A DNA stretch of 14,855 nucleotides from Bacteroidales bacterium. Lineage in GTDB: Bacteria > Bacteroidota > Bacteroidia > Bacteroidales > Muribaculaceae. Below are positions 1-8,262 of this stretch, piece after piece (position 1 is the stretch's first letter; every line of letters starts with the position of its first letter). The stretch is from NCBI GenBank assembly GCA_004557195.1, contig SFER01000036.1, positions 1 to 14,855 of the forward strand, read 5' to 3'. The notes beneath the pieces are model-generated. The model saw only the letters and a program-made list of their open reading frames with translations, ran no database searches and was not told the DNA's origin. The position numbers were made by a program, and so were the translations under genes.

Positions 1-125
1 TGCTTCAAGTGGCAGATTCGGCACGACAGAGTAGTGCAAATGCAAAACGTGTCCTTGAAGAAAAAATGCGAGATACAATATCAAGCATAAATCGGATGCG
101 TAATCTTTACCACTCAAGCATCTAA
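1..125 (+). CDS. 3' end of an unknown small ORF, possible antitoxin partner of the zeta-like toxin
   Basis: A frame is open from the left edge (first full codon at 3) to a TAA at 123-125, giving about 40 residues that end in NLYHSSI. The visible part is polar and alanine/arginine/glutamate-rich, ending in a probable amphipathic helix (around RVLEEKMRDTISSINRMRNL). No domain is recognisable. The stop lies 7 bp before the ATG of the P-loop kinase gene on the same strand, so the two are probably co-transcribed. A small helical protein directly upstream of a zeta-type kinase fits an antitoxin, because epsilon/PezA-type antitoxins precede their toxins. That role is inferred from position only; most of the gene lies outside the window. 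Confidence 0.5.
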   Translation, partial: LQVADSARQSSANAKRVLEEKMRDTISSINRMRNLYHSSI

Positions 126-132
126 TCGCGAT

Positions 133-726
133 ATGGTTTCAGTCCATCGCCCGGTGTTATGCGTTGTTGCAGGGCCAAATGGCTCCGGTAAGACATCAAC
201 AACAGAAAAACTGCTTGCCAACGAGTGGGCGGCTGATAGTGTGTATATCAATCCGGATAACATAGCGCAAGAACAGTTTGGCGATTGGAATTCCGCCGAA
301 GCAGTATTGAAAGCCGCACAAGAAGCAACAAGACTTCGATACGAATGTCTTGAAGCGAAACGAAGTTTCGTTTTTGAAACAGTTTTCTCATCACAAGAGA
401 AACTCGATTTCTTGCGTAAAGCACACGAGGCAGGTTTTTTTATTCGTCTATTTTATGTTTGTACCGACAATCCTAATATTAATGTCCTTCGCATTGCGCA
501 GCGCTATCTAAATGGTGGACATGAAGTGCCGATATCTAAAATTTTCAGTAGGTATTATAAGTCTATATCGCAAGTAGCGCAGGCTATTAGGTTTGTTGAC
601 AGGGCTTACATATACGATAATTCCAAGGAAAATGAATTGCCACAGTTGCTTTATCGCACATCGGAAGGGGCTGTGTGTAAGCGATATACCGACCAATTGC
701 CCCTATGGGCACAATCTCTTATTTGA
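133..726 (+). CDS. Zeta-toxin-like P-loop kinase
   Basis: This 197-residue protein is a P-loop NTPase of the zeta toxin/AAA_33 group. Visible motifs: Walker A GPNGSGKT at residues 14-21; NPD at 40-42, where zeta toxins carry a substrate-binding/catalytic aspartate; FETVFS at 81-86; and an arginine-rich segment R120-x3-R124 followed by GGHEVP at 128-133 and R140, typical of the nucleotide-binding lid in this family. Characterised zeta/PezT enzymes phosphorylate UDP-activated amino sugars such as UDP-GlcNAc and so block cell-wall synthesis, but many short chromosomal homologues are uncharacterised, so the substrate is unknown. It starts 7 bp after a small ORF and 73 bp before a UDP-sugar epimerase gene. 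It looks more AT-rich than the epimerase gene after it, hinting at acquisition. The family call is firm; the toxin role is inferred. Confidence 0.82.
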   Translation: MVSVHRPVLCVVAGPNGSGKTSTTEKLLANEWAADSVYINPDNIAQEQFGDWNSAEAVLKAAQEATRLRYECLEAKRSFVFETVFSSQEKLDFLRKAHEAGFFIRLFYVCTDNPNINVLRIAQRYLNGGHEVPISKIFSRYYKSISQVAQAIRFVDRAYIYDNSKENELPQLLYRTSEGAVCKRYTDQLPLWAQSLI

Positions 727-799
727 TAATCTTTATTGTTTAATTATCTCCGAGTAGGAAACTCTCCGGACGATAAGTCATATATAAAAGTACATTTAT

Positions 800-1987
800 A
801 TGGAAAAAACTCCAAAATTTGATTATAGCGACATAAAGTGGCAGGAGAACGGCAAGTTGAAACTCATCATCGTGGTGGGTACACGCCCCGAGATTATTCG
901 CCTTGCCGCTGTCATCAACAAGTGCCGCAAATATTTTGATGTGATTTTGGCTCATACAGGCCAGAACTACGACTACAACCTCAACGGCATCTTCTTCCGC
1001 GACCTCAAACTCGCTGAGCCCGAAGTCTATATGGATGCCGTGGGCGATGACCTCGGCGCAACATGCGGCAACATCATCAACTGCTCCTACAAACTCTTCG
1101 CAGCCCTCAAACCCGATGGCGTGCTTGTGCTTGGGGACACCAACTCATGCTTGAGTGTCATCGGAGCAAAGCGCTTGCACATCCCCATCTTCCACATGGA
1201 AGCCGGTAACCGCTGCAAGGATGAGTGCCTTCCCGAAGAGACCAACCGCAGAATTGTGGACATCATTTCGGATGTGAACATGGCATACAGCGAGCATGCA
1301 CGCCGCTACCTTGCCGACTGCGGTCTGCCGAAGGAGCGCACCTACGTTACCGGTTCGCCGATGGCAGAAGTGCTGCACGAGAATCTCGCGGAAATCGAAG
1401 CAAGCGATGTTCACCAGCGCCTCGGCTTGGAGAAGGGGAAATACATCCTCCTCTCAGCCCACCGCGAGGAGAACATTGACACCGAGAAGAACTTCCTATC
1501 GCTCTTCAACGCCATCAACAAAATGGCAGAGAAGTACGACATGCCTATCCTCTACAGTTGCCACCCGCGCAGCCGCAACCGCCTTGCCGCCAGCGGCTTC
1601 AAACTCGATGAAAGAGTCCTCCAGCACGAGCCTCTCGGCTTCCACGACTACAACTGCTTGCAGATGAACGCTTTCGCCGTAGTGAGCGACAGCGGCACAC
1701 TCCCCGAGGAGAGCAGTTTCTTCACCAGCGTAGGCCATCCCTTCCCGGCAATCTGCATCCGCACCTCCACCGAGCGTCCCGAAGCCATCGACAAGGGGGA
1801 CTTCATCATAGCCGGCATCGACACCAAGAGCCTTTTGCAAGCCGTTGACACCGCCGTCGAGCTCTGCAAAGACGGTCAGCATGGCATCCCCGTCCCCGAC
1901 TATGTGGATGAAAACGTCAGCACCAAAGTCGTAAAAATCATCCAAAGCTACGTGGGCATCGTCAACAAAATGGTCTGGAGAAAATAG
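800..1987 (+). CDS. UDP-HexNAc 2-epimerase, non-hydrolysing (FnlC/WbjD/CapG-like)
   Basis: A 395-residue GT-B-fold epimerase of the WecB superfamily. Motifs: GTRPEIIRL (27-35), HTGQ (52-55), GDTNS (112-116), HMEAGNR (132-138), PEETNRRIVD (145-154), TGSPM (184-188), SAHREEN (219-225), HPR (255-257), SDSGT with a following EE (297-304), and ERPE (325-328). GDTNS, HMEAGNR and PEETNRRIVD resemble the WbjD/FnlC/CapG branch, which makes UDP-N-acetyl-L-fucosamine by C2 epimerisation of UDP-L-talosamine-type sugars for capsule or O-antigen. Classical WecB makes UDP-ManNAc from UDP-GlcNAc. Recognition is from memory of the families, so the exact substrate is open. It has about 18 extra N-terminal residues compared with WbjD, and no other ATG lies near the conserved start. 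No fnlA/fnlB partner is in the window. A strong terminator follows, so the gene ends its unit. Confidence 0.85.
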   Translation: MEKTPKFDYSDIKWQENGKLKLIIVVGTRPEIIRLAAVINKCRKYFDVILAHTGQNYDYNLNGIFFRDLKLAEPEVYMDAVGDDLGATCGNIINCSYKLFAALKPDGVLVLGDTNSCLSVIGAKRLHIPIFHMEAGNRCKDECLPEETNRRIVDIISDVNMAYSEHARRYLADCGLPKERTYVTGSPMAEVLHENLAEIEASDVHQRLGLEKGKYILLSAHREENIDTEKNFLSLFNAINKMAEKYDMPILYSCHPRSRNRLAASGFKLDERVLQHEPLGFHDYNCLQMNAFAVVSDSGTLPEESSFFTSVGHPFPAICIRTSTERPEAIDKGDFIIAGIDTKSLLQAVDTAVELCKDGQHGIPVPDYVDENVSTKVVKIIQSYVGIVNKMVWRK

Positions 1988-2015
1988 AAGATAATTCAAA
2001 GCTTGAGATATCGCG

Positions 2016-2052
2016 ATGGGCGGTGGCGCTTGATGTGTCCACCGCCCATTTT
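2016..2052 (+). terminator. Rho-independent terminator after the epimerase gene
   Basis: A perfect 11-bp GC-rich inverted repeat (ATGGGCGGTGG at 2016-2026, CCACCGCCCAT at 2039-2049) with a 12-nt loop is followed by TTTTGTGTT. It lies 28 bp after the epimerase stop and well before the macroglobulin promoter, so it should separate the two units. The upstream arm lacks an A-tract, so it probably works mainly in the forward direction. Confidence 0.85.
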
Positions 2053-2117
2053 GTGTTAAATTTGTTAAAAGCGTGGAATTTGTGCGAGAAACATACGATA
2101 TTTGTGATTGAGTGAGT

Positions 2118-2125
2118 TATTTTTG
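2118..2125 (+). promoter_or_regulatory. Probable -7 promoter element for the macroglobulin gene
   Basis: TATTTTTG matches the Bacteroidetes -7 consensus TAnnTTTG exactly and sits 24 bp before the ATG at 2150. No TTG lies at the usual 19-21 bp upstream, so the -33 half is not supported. It follows the upstream terminator, which suggests the macroglobulin gene has its own promoter. Confidence 0.45.
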
Positions 2126-2149
2126 TAGTTAATTCTAAATTCATACGTT

Positions 2150-5100
2150 ATGAGAGGATTTTTAGGCTTTACTCGAATTTTTGTATCGATAATAATTTTT
2201 TCCGTTTCGTTTAACCTCTATAGTGCAAGAAAAATGATGAATAAAGATTTTCCACAGACTGAGGCAGCCGCGGCTTTGGCAAAGATTGACCGGGGACTTA
2301 ATGAGAAGCATCCGAAGATGGTGCTTGGTGGCGTGTTTGACTATTCCGAATCTATGATTTCGATTTCCAATGACAATTTCCCAAAAGTAATTGCCAAGAT
2401 TGATTCTGTCATTGCCGTGGAGGAGAATGCGGCAGCGCGTTCTGTGCTTTACGGCTATGAGGCATTGATGTTTGATTCCTATAAGGACGATGTCATCGAC
2501 GCTTCGCGCACGGTGTCGGTTGAGGAGTTGCCAGAGGACTATTCAGAGTGGAGCGTTGCCCAATGCGATAGCCATATCAATATGCTGATAGACAAGGCAT
2601 TTGAGCCTGCCGATGATTTGTGGAAGTGTGCCACAAAAACTTTGATACCCGCTTTTGCAAGAGATGGCAAGGAATATGGGGTATTTATTCCCAATATCTA
2701 TTGTTATCTCACCAACAGCCTTAGTCGCATCGACAAGCGCGGAGATAGCGTGAAGGCGCGCTATGATTACATCGTTGAGCATGGAGATGACTGCTTGAAG
2801 ATTTACTATTCGATAAAGCGCGGCGACTTGAACGGCAAGAGCCTTGCCGAGGTGATGACACTCTACACCGCATGGCAGCACTCGCCATATTCCGGTTTGT
2901 TTTTAGAGAAAGCATATCCGTTGTGCAAGACCATCGATGATAAGAAGATGCTTTATGGCGAGATTGTCAAGTTCAAAGCGCGCTATCCCGATTATGTGTT
3001 TATGGGTGAAATCGACAGAATTGAGAAATTTATTCTTGAAAAGTCATTAAGCATATCCACCCCCGCCACTCAATATTCATCGAGCAGAGTGGTATTTGGA
3101 TACAAAGCTGTGAATGTCAACGAATTTGAGTTGAAGGTGTATCGCTGCAATGTAGCCGACCGCTATTCGTTTGAGCGCATGAATTCAAATAGGTCTAAAC
3201 TTAGTAAAACCCTTGTGGCAACCAAGCGCGTATCATTGGAGGGGGAACTGCCATTCACTGCCGACGGGAATGTGGAGATTGATGAGTTGCCCTACGGAGC
3301 CTACTGTTTCACCATTGATTACGAAGGGAAAGAAAAGGATATATTTGAAAGAGATACATATTTCTTCATTTCCGACCTTTGTCCTTTGGCTATAGAGGCA
3401 CACGATATGCCGATGACATTATATTCGCTTGATGCCTTGACCGGAAAGCCTGTCGATGGCGCAAAATCGGAGTTTCTAAAAAATGATAAAATCCAGGAGG
3501 TAGTAAGAATCGATTGCGGAGCCAAAGGCATTGAGGTCGGGCGGGAAAATTATTCCAGTGCTCGACTTGTGCGAGGCAAAGACTGCTTTGGTGGTGCGAT
3601 ATCCTTGTATTCCTATCGTCATACACCTTCAGGTAGTGCAATTTTTGCCACGATAACCACCGATTTGAGCGTGTATCGTCCCGGCGAGACAGTGAAATTT
3701 GCCGGCGTGCTTTACAACTACGTGTATAACACCGATTTGCGTAAGCCATTGCCGGAGATGAAGTGTAATGTGATGTTGCGTAACGCAAATTATGAGGAAA
3801 TTGATTCCATTTCCCTCGTTACAGACAAGTATGGGCGCTTTGCCGGCTCGTTTGTACTCCCCAAAGACGGGCTGAATGGCACATACACTATTAGTCTCGG
3901 TCCCTTTTTCAGCACTCGCAAATGCGCTTCATTTGAGGTGGCGGAATTCAAATTGCCGACATTTGTTGTGCGATTCGACAACGCCCCAAGTCGATTTGCC
4001 ATCGGCGAAGCGAAGAAATTTACAGGCGTTGTAGAAACCTACTCACAGTTGCCACTCAAAAACATCACGGTGAAACTCTCGCTCAGCAAAGAAGAATGGA
4101 GTTGGTGGCGAATGTCGGGCAAAGGCGATTTCATCGATTCGCTTTCTGTAACCACCGATGAGCAGGGGCGTTTCACGGCGGTATTGCCCGAGAAGTGGTT
4201 TAATGACGATGACGACGACGATGTGTATCCATGGGCGCGTCGATTCTATTCCTATATTCTTGAAGCCACAGCCACATCGAAAGGTGGAGAGACGCAGAGT
4301 GCCAAAGCAGTTTTCACAATCGGGACAAGGACCGATATAAAATATGACACATCCAATGACGGAAATAACATCCTCGCCGCTCCGGATGTGTTGTTGCCCA
4401 TCTCGATTCTCTCCAACGATGAGTCGATAAAGAGTTGCAAGTTGCGATTCACATCCCTCAGCGACAGCACTGTAGTGCTCGACAATGTCGAATTTGTCGA
4501 AAAGGAAACCAAGATAGATTTCAGCCGGTTTGCCTCGGGTGAATATGCCATCGATGCGTGGGTTGAAGGTGGCGAGCCTACCACAATACTCAGCAACCTT
4601 ATTGTGTATCGCACCGACGATGCAGAGTCGCCAACATCGAGCCTTATCTGGACGCCGAAATACCGCCTTGAAGCAGAGTCGCAAGATTCCACATCGATAC
4701 TAATCGCATCTCGCGATGACAATCGCTATGTGCTGATAGTGGTGGGGGATGACCGCCGCACATTGCAGCGCTCATGGGTCGTATTAAAGAAAGGAATGAA
4801 CCGCGTGGTAATCGGCCATGCCGAAGCAAGGCAGTCAACAACAATCAAAGTGAACATCTACTCTGTAGCCAATTTTGCGACCGAAGAGCTGAGCTTATTT
4901 ATCGAGCCATACGTTGCTCCCGAAACAATGGAGGTGAAAATTGAAAGTTTCCGCGACCGAATCATCTCGGGAGGCGTTGAGAATTGGAAATTCACCTTCT
5001 CCAACCGGAACGGCGAAGCCTTACACTCGGCAATGTTGCTGAATGTCTATAACAAGGCTGTTGACAAGATAGCGCCCACTCGTTTCTCACTTGAATTAAA

Positions 5101-7645
5101 TAACTCTTGTGGTGCTGATTGGTCTGCGAGATGTGAGTCATACAGAAATCACGTATCACAAATAGGAGGCTATTGGTCGAGAGGCTATTATGGAGGCACC
5201 ACTTCTGCTACACTTCCTTCATTGGACAAATTTGTATATCATGCGGTTATGGACTTTGGTAGTAGTATGGTGGGATTGGCTCCTTCCGATTATCGTATGA
5301 AGATGGCATCGCCAATGATGAATGACGTAGAGATGGATGACTGTTTTATGGATTGTGACGAATCCACCGCAGTAGGGGCAGCACCCGGAAGAGGTGCGCT
5401 TGAAAATGTCGTTGTGCGCGAGGAAAAGACCTACAATGCCTTGTGGATGCCGTTCCTCGAAAGCGGCGAAGATGGCACATTGAATGTGCAATTCTCGGTG
5501 CCTAACGATAATTCCACTTGGGTGCTCCGCGGCATTGCCTACGACAATCGCCTCTTGAATGGCGGCATCAGTAGGGAGTTTGTAACCTACAAGCCCATTA
5601 TGGTGCAGTGTGAGTTGCCACGCTTTGTGAGAAACGGAGATGAGGTTACACTTGGAGCCACAATCTCCAATGCTTCCGACACATTGCAGAATTGTGCTGC
5701 GGTGGTCGAACTCTTTGATGCCGAGACCGGAGACATTCTCGAGCAGCGACAATTCTCATTGCAGATTGCTGCCGGAGAGCAGGATGTGTGCAGCATGCAG
5801 TGGAACGTGCCGCTCGATCGCGCTTGCGTAGGCTTCCGTGTGAAGGCATCCAACGGCGAGTTTGGCGATGGTGAGCAGCAGTTGCTCCCGGTGCTCACCG
5901 CTATCAGTCCCGTAATCGAGGCAGAGCAATTCTACATGAATTCCGGCGAGAACTTCGCGCGTTTCGACATACCGAAAATTCAGTCGGATGCCAAAGTGAG
6001 TCTTGAATATTGCAACAACCCTATGTGGAGTTGTGTAACGGCATTGCCTTCGATATTCAACACCGACAATATTATCGCCACCTCGGTGATGCACAATCTC
6101 TATGCGCTTGTGATGGCGAGCGGAATAGCCGAAAGCAATCCTTTGATTAGGCAGGCTGTTGAGTCATGGAGTCTCAATCCTCAAGATTCGGTGCTCGTGT
6201 CGTCGCTCGAGAAAAACGCTTCGCTGAAAATTCACGACCTGCTCAAATCGCCATGGCTCAACGCCGCTCGCCGCGAGACATTGCAGATGCAAAGTATAAA
6301 GCAACTCTTCGACAAAGAATATTGCAAAACACAACTCAACGAGGCAATCACATCGCTTGAGTCGTTCCAAAATTCCGATGGCGGCTTTGCATGGGTGAGA
6401 GATTTCCGTTCATCTTACTCAACCACAATCTCTATCGTGCAACTCTTTGGCGAGTTGAATCATTTGGGTTGGCTGCCCGACGATAAACGGGTGAGCAAGA
6501 TGATAAAATCGGCGGTTAAATATCTCGACAAAGAGGCTCTTGAGATACTTAGTGAGATGAAAAAGCCCGATTATGAGTATTTTGTCGATTATGTTTATAC
6601 TCGCATGTATTTCGACAACCTCGAAACAACCGAGGCGACAAGCGACTTGATTCGTCGCACTGTGGCTACCTTGTCGAAATCGTGGAGCGGAACGAGTATG
6701 TATAATAAGGCATATTCCGCAATTATTCTCAACAAATATGGCTACACCGACCAGGCGAGAGAGATTGTGGAGTCGCTCACGCAGTTCTCGATTTCCACTC
6801 CGGCGAAAGGCGTGTATTGGGACAACTTGCAGCGCGGAGGAGGAATGTTCTTCGAGAAAGTCGCCCTCACATCGCTCATGTTGCAGGCAATCCATGCGGT
6901 AACACCCGAGTCGCCGATAATCGATGGCGTGCGCCAATGGATGCTCATCAACAAAAGTACAAACAACTGGGGCACATCGAGTCTCGCCACCGATGCAATC
7001 TATGCCATTATCATCACCGGCACAAATTGGCTTACTCCCGGCTCGGATGTGAATATCACTATCGGAGGGAAGAAGGTCGATTTCCCGGAGACCGACAAAT
7101 ACTTGGGCTACGGCGTTGTTGATATCGACATTGCCGATGCCACCGGCTCTGTGGAGATAGAACGCAGCGGCGAAAATCCTGCATGGGGCGCATTGTATTG
7201 GAAATATTCCGCTCCTATGACCGAGGTGAAAGCTGCAAAATGCGACGGACTCTCAATCGACAAGAAATTCCTGAAGATTGATGGCGACAAACTCACCTCT
7301 GCCGGCTCGTTGCGAGTTGGCGACAAGGTGCGCGTGCTCCTCACAATCAAAAATTCGCAAGAACTCGACTATGTAACAATCACCGATGAGCGTTGCAGCC
7401 TTGTGGAACCGATTGACCAACTTTCGGGGCACGACATCATCGACGGAGTGTGGCTATATCGCGAAACAAAGGATTCGCAGACCAACATATTCATTCCTTC
7501 GCTCGGCAAGGGGACACATATTATAAGTTATGATGTGGTGGTTACCGCTCCGGGCAAGTGCAATATGGGTGTGGCTTCGGTACAATGCCAGTATGCGCCA
7601 CAATACACCGCCCATTCATCGGGCTCTCTCGTTACAATCAAATAG
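2150..7645 (+). CDS. Secreted alpha-2-macroglobulin-like protein without thioester
   Basis: An 1831-residue exported protein, of usual length for the Bacteroidetes alpha-2-macroglobulin family. It begins with a Sec signal (R2/R9, hydrophobic 10-23, cleavage near YSA at 24-26) with no lipobox cysteine. After a helical N-terminal part (about 30-320) come macroglobulin beta domains, including MG2 with VYRPGETVKF from 508; the A2M-type domain around 1097-1210 with ALWMPF and LPRFVRNGD; an alpha-helical thioester-type domain about 1290-1620 with NPMW and DGGFAW (from 1410); and a C-terminal beta domain ending near YAPQYTAHS. Where thioester proteins have CxEQ, this one reads NTDNIIAT (1304-1311), so no covalent trap is possible. 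Residues about 1006-1090 are low-complexity and bait-like, with C1065 and C1069; D686-D691 is an aspartate run. Related bacterial proteins are thought to trap proteases in the periplasm; that function is inferred. The usual proteobacterial partner pbpC is absent. Confidence 0.88.
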   Translation: MRGFLGFTRIFVSIIIFSVSFNLYSARKMMNKDFPQTEAAAALAKIDRGLNEKHPKMVLGGVFDYSESMISISNDNFPKVIAKIDSVIAVEENAAARSVLYGYEALMFDSYKDDVIDASRTVSVEELPEDYSEWSVAQCDSHINMLIDKAFEPADDLWKCATKTLIPAFARDGKEYGVFIPNIYCYLTNSLSRIDKRGDSVKARYDYIVEHGDDCLKIYYSIKRGDLNGKSLAEVMTLYTAWQHSPYSGLFLEKAYPLCKTIDDKKMLYGEIVKFKARYPDYVFMGEIDRIEKFILEKSLSISTPATQYSSSRVVFGYKAVNVNEFELKVYRCNVADRYSFERMNSNRSKLSKTLVATKRVSLEGELPFTADGNVEIDELPYGAYCFTIDYEGKEKDIFERDTYFFISDLCPLAIEAHDMPMTLYSLDALTGKPVDGAKSEFLKNDKIQEVVRIDCGAKGIEVGRENYSSARLVRGKDCFGGAISLYSYRHTPSGSAIFATITTDLSVYRPGETVKFAGVLYNYVYNTDLRKPLPEMKCNVMLRNANYEEIDSISLVTDKYGRFAGSFVLPKDGLNGTYTISLGPFFSTRKCASFEVAEFKLPTFVVRFDNAPSRFAIGEAKKFTGVVETYSQLPLKNITVKLSLSKEEWSWWRMSGKGDFIDSLSVTTDEQGRFTAVLPEKWFNDDDDDDVYPWARRFYSYILEATATSKGGETQSAKAVFTIGTRTDIKYDTSNDGNNILAAPDVLLPISILSNDESIKSCKLRFTSLSDSTVVLDNVEFVEKETKIDFSRFASGEYAIDAWVEGGEPTTILSNLIVYRTDDAESPTSSLIWTPKYRLEAESQDSTSILIASRDDNRYVLIVVGDDRRTLQRSWVVLKKGMNRVVIGHAEARQSTTIKVNIYSVANFATEELSLFIEPYVAPETMEVKIESFRDRIISGGVENWKFTFSNRNGEALHSAMLLNVYNKAVDKIAPTRFSLELNNSCGADWSARCESYRNHVSQIGGYWSRGYYGGTTSATLPSLDKFVYHAVMDFGSSMVGLAPSDYRMKMASPMMNDVEMDDCFMDCDESTAVGAAPGRGALENVVVREEKTYNALWMPFLESGEDGTLNVQFSVPNDNSTWVLRGIAYDNRLLNGGISREFVTYKPIMVQCELPRFVRNGDEVTLGATISNASDTLQNCAAVVELFDAETGDILEQRQFSLQIAAGEQDVCSMQWNVPLDRACVGFRVKASNGEFGDGEQQLLPVLTAISPVIEAEQFYMNSGENFARFDIPKIQSDAKVSLEYCNNPMWSCVTALPSIFNTDNIIATSVMHNLYALVMASGIAESNPLIRQAVESWSLNPQDSVLVSSLEKNASLKIHDLLKSPWLNAARRETLQMQSIKQLFDKEYCKTQLNEAITSLESFQNSDGGFAWVRDFRSSYSTTISIVQLFGELNHLGWLPDDKRVSKMIKSAVKYLDKEALEILSEMKKPDYEYFVDYVYTRMYFDNLETTEATSDLIRRTVATLSKSWSGTSMYNKAYSAIILNKYGYTDQAREIVESLTQFSISTPAKGVYWDNLQRGGGMFFEKVALTSLMLQAIHAVTPESPIIDGVRQWMLINKSTNNWGTSSLATDAIYAIIITGTNWLTPGSDVNITIGGKKVDFPETDKYLGYGVVDIDIADATGSVEIERSGENPAWGALYWKYSAPMTEVKAAKCDGLSIDKKFLKIDGDKLTSAGSLRVGDKVRVLLTIKNSQELDYVTITDERCSLVEPIDQLSGHDIIDGVWLYRETKDSQTNIFIPSLGKGTHIISYDVVVTAPGKCNMGVASVQCQYAPQYTAHSSGSLVTIK

Positions 7646-7648
7646 AGT

Positions 7649-7943
7649 ATGTGGGAGGCGGCGATATTTCCTATTTTGTTCTGCATCCACGATGCCGAGG
7701 AGATTTTCACTCAGCATCGGTGGATGCGAGAGCATGGACCAAGGCTCAAGAAGCGTTTCCCGCGAATGGGGGAACTGCTTGACCACCTTGGGGAGCTATC
7801 CACCGGTGCATTTGCAGTTGCTTGCGTGTGGCATTGCCGGAGTCGCCTTTATGGTGGTGAACCTGCTTATAGCGCATAGAATAGGGAAGAACCTGTGCGG
7901 AAAAATCGTTGCCAAACTCTGCCGATTTGCAAGAATTTATTGA
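7649..7943 (+). pseudogene. Frameshifted HXXEE-family membrane protein gene
   Basis: The ATG lies 3 bp after the macroglobulin stop. The first frame encodes a hydrophobic start, then IHDAEE (H14, E17, E18), RW, LKKRFPRM, LLDHL and STGAFAVA, which resemble the start of HXXEE proteins (small integral membrane proteins of unknown function named for this motif). Read on, that frame becomes CVWHCRSRL and stops at 7879. The hydrophobic continuation GIAGVAFMVVNLLIAHRIG lies in another frame that stops at 7943, so the frame changes between about 7811 and 7830, consistent with one extra base. Even when joined, the product would be about 97 residues, shorter than the roughly 130-170 I expect, so the 3' part is also missing. 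Alternatively the 7649-7879 frame makes a 76-residue peptide. The family call is from motif memory. Confidence 0.6.
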
Positions 7944-8262
7944 TAACACCGAGATTCTGAGCACTGAGACCGTTAGTTGCGAAGAACTGGGAAAGAATGT
8001 GAAAAAGATAACATTTCGAAGCACGTGCAATGGCAAAACAATCACCATGCTCACCAACGGCTATATCTCCAATGCAAACGTGTCGCAGGAATCATACTTA
8101 TACTACATGTCGTCAACCCGTCCCAGTGTTCCCTATTGCACCGTCTTGACCAGCAACCCATCGCTAAAAACTAATAACACATATCGCTATTTGGGGTTCA
8201 ATATACGTCCGGTGCTGAAAGAGAAACGCTCATACGACGAAAAGAGAAGTATGTTGTCGTGA
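7909..8262 (+). pseudogene. 5'-truncated FISUMP-domain fragment
   Basis: The frame is open from 7885, and the only start codon near its beginning is a TTG at 7909 (117 residues). It has no signal peptide and begins in mid-domain at LPNSADLQEF, which matches the LPT-x-E-L part of the Fibrobacter succinogenes major paralogous domain (FISUMP). It continues with FRSTCNGKTITMLTNGYIS (the NGxxIxLPxxGY part), YYMSSTRPS (the YWSST part) and YLGFNIRPV (the terminal GFxVRPV). The VDLGLSVKW-like first half is absent, and what lies upstream is the HXXEE remnant. FISUMP domains are usual in exported proteins of gut Bacteroidetes; their function is unknown. Its stop overlaps the next gene's GTG. I read it as a remnant, but a short translated protein is possible. 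Confidence 0.6.

Noticed and set aside
750..770. Small hairpin GAGT-AGGAA-ACTC between the toxin and epimerase genes
   Set aside because: The stem is only 4 bp with no U-run after it, too weak to call a terminator or leader element.
791..798. TACATTTA as a -7 box for the epimerase gene
   Set aside because: It ends directly before the ATG at 800, so transcription would start inside the gene; no matching TTG was found at the right distance.
2011..2052. The GGCGGTGGCG sequence shared by the terminator arm and the right edge (about 14839-14848) as a dispersed repeat
   Set aside because: Only about ten GC-rich bases are shared, with different flanks; likely coincidence.
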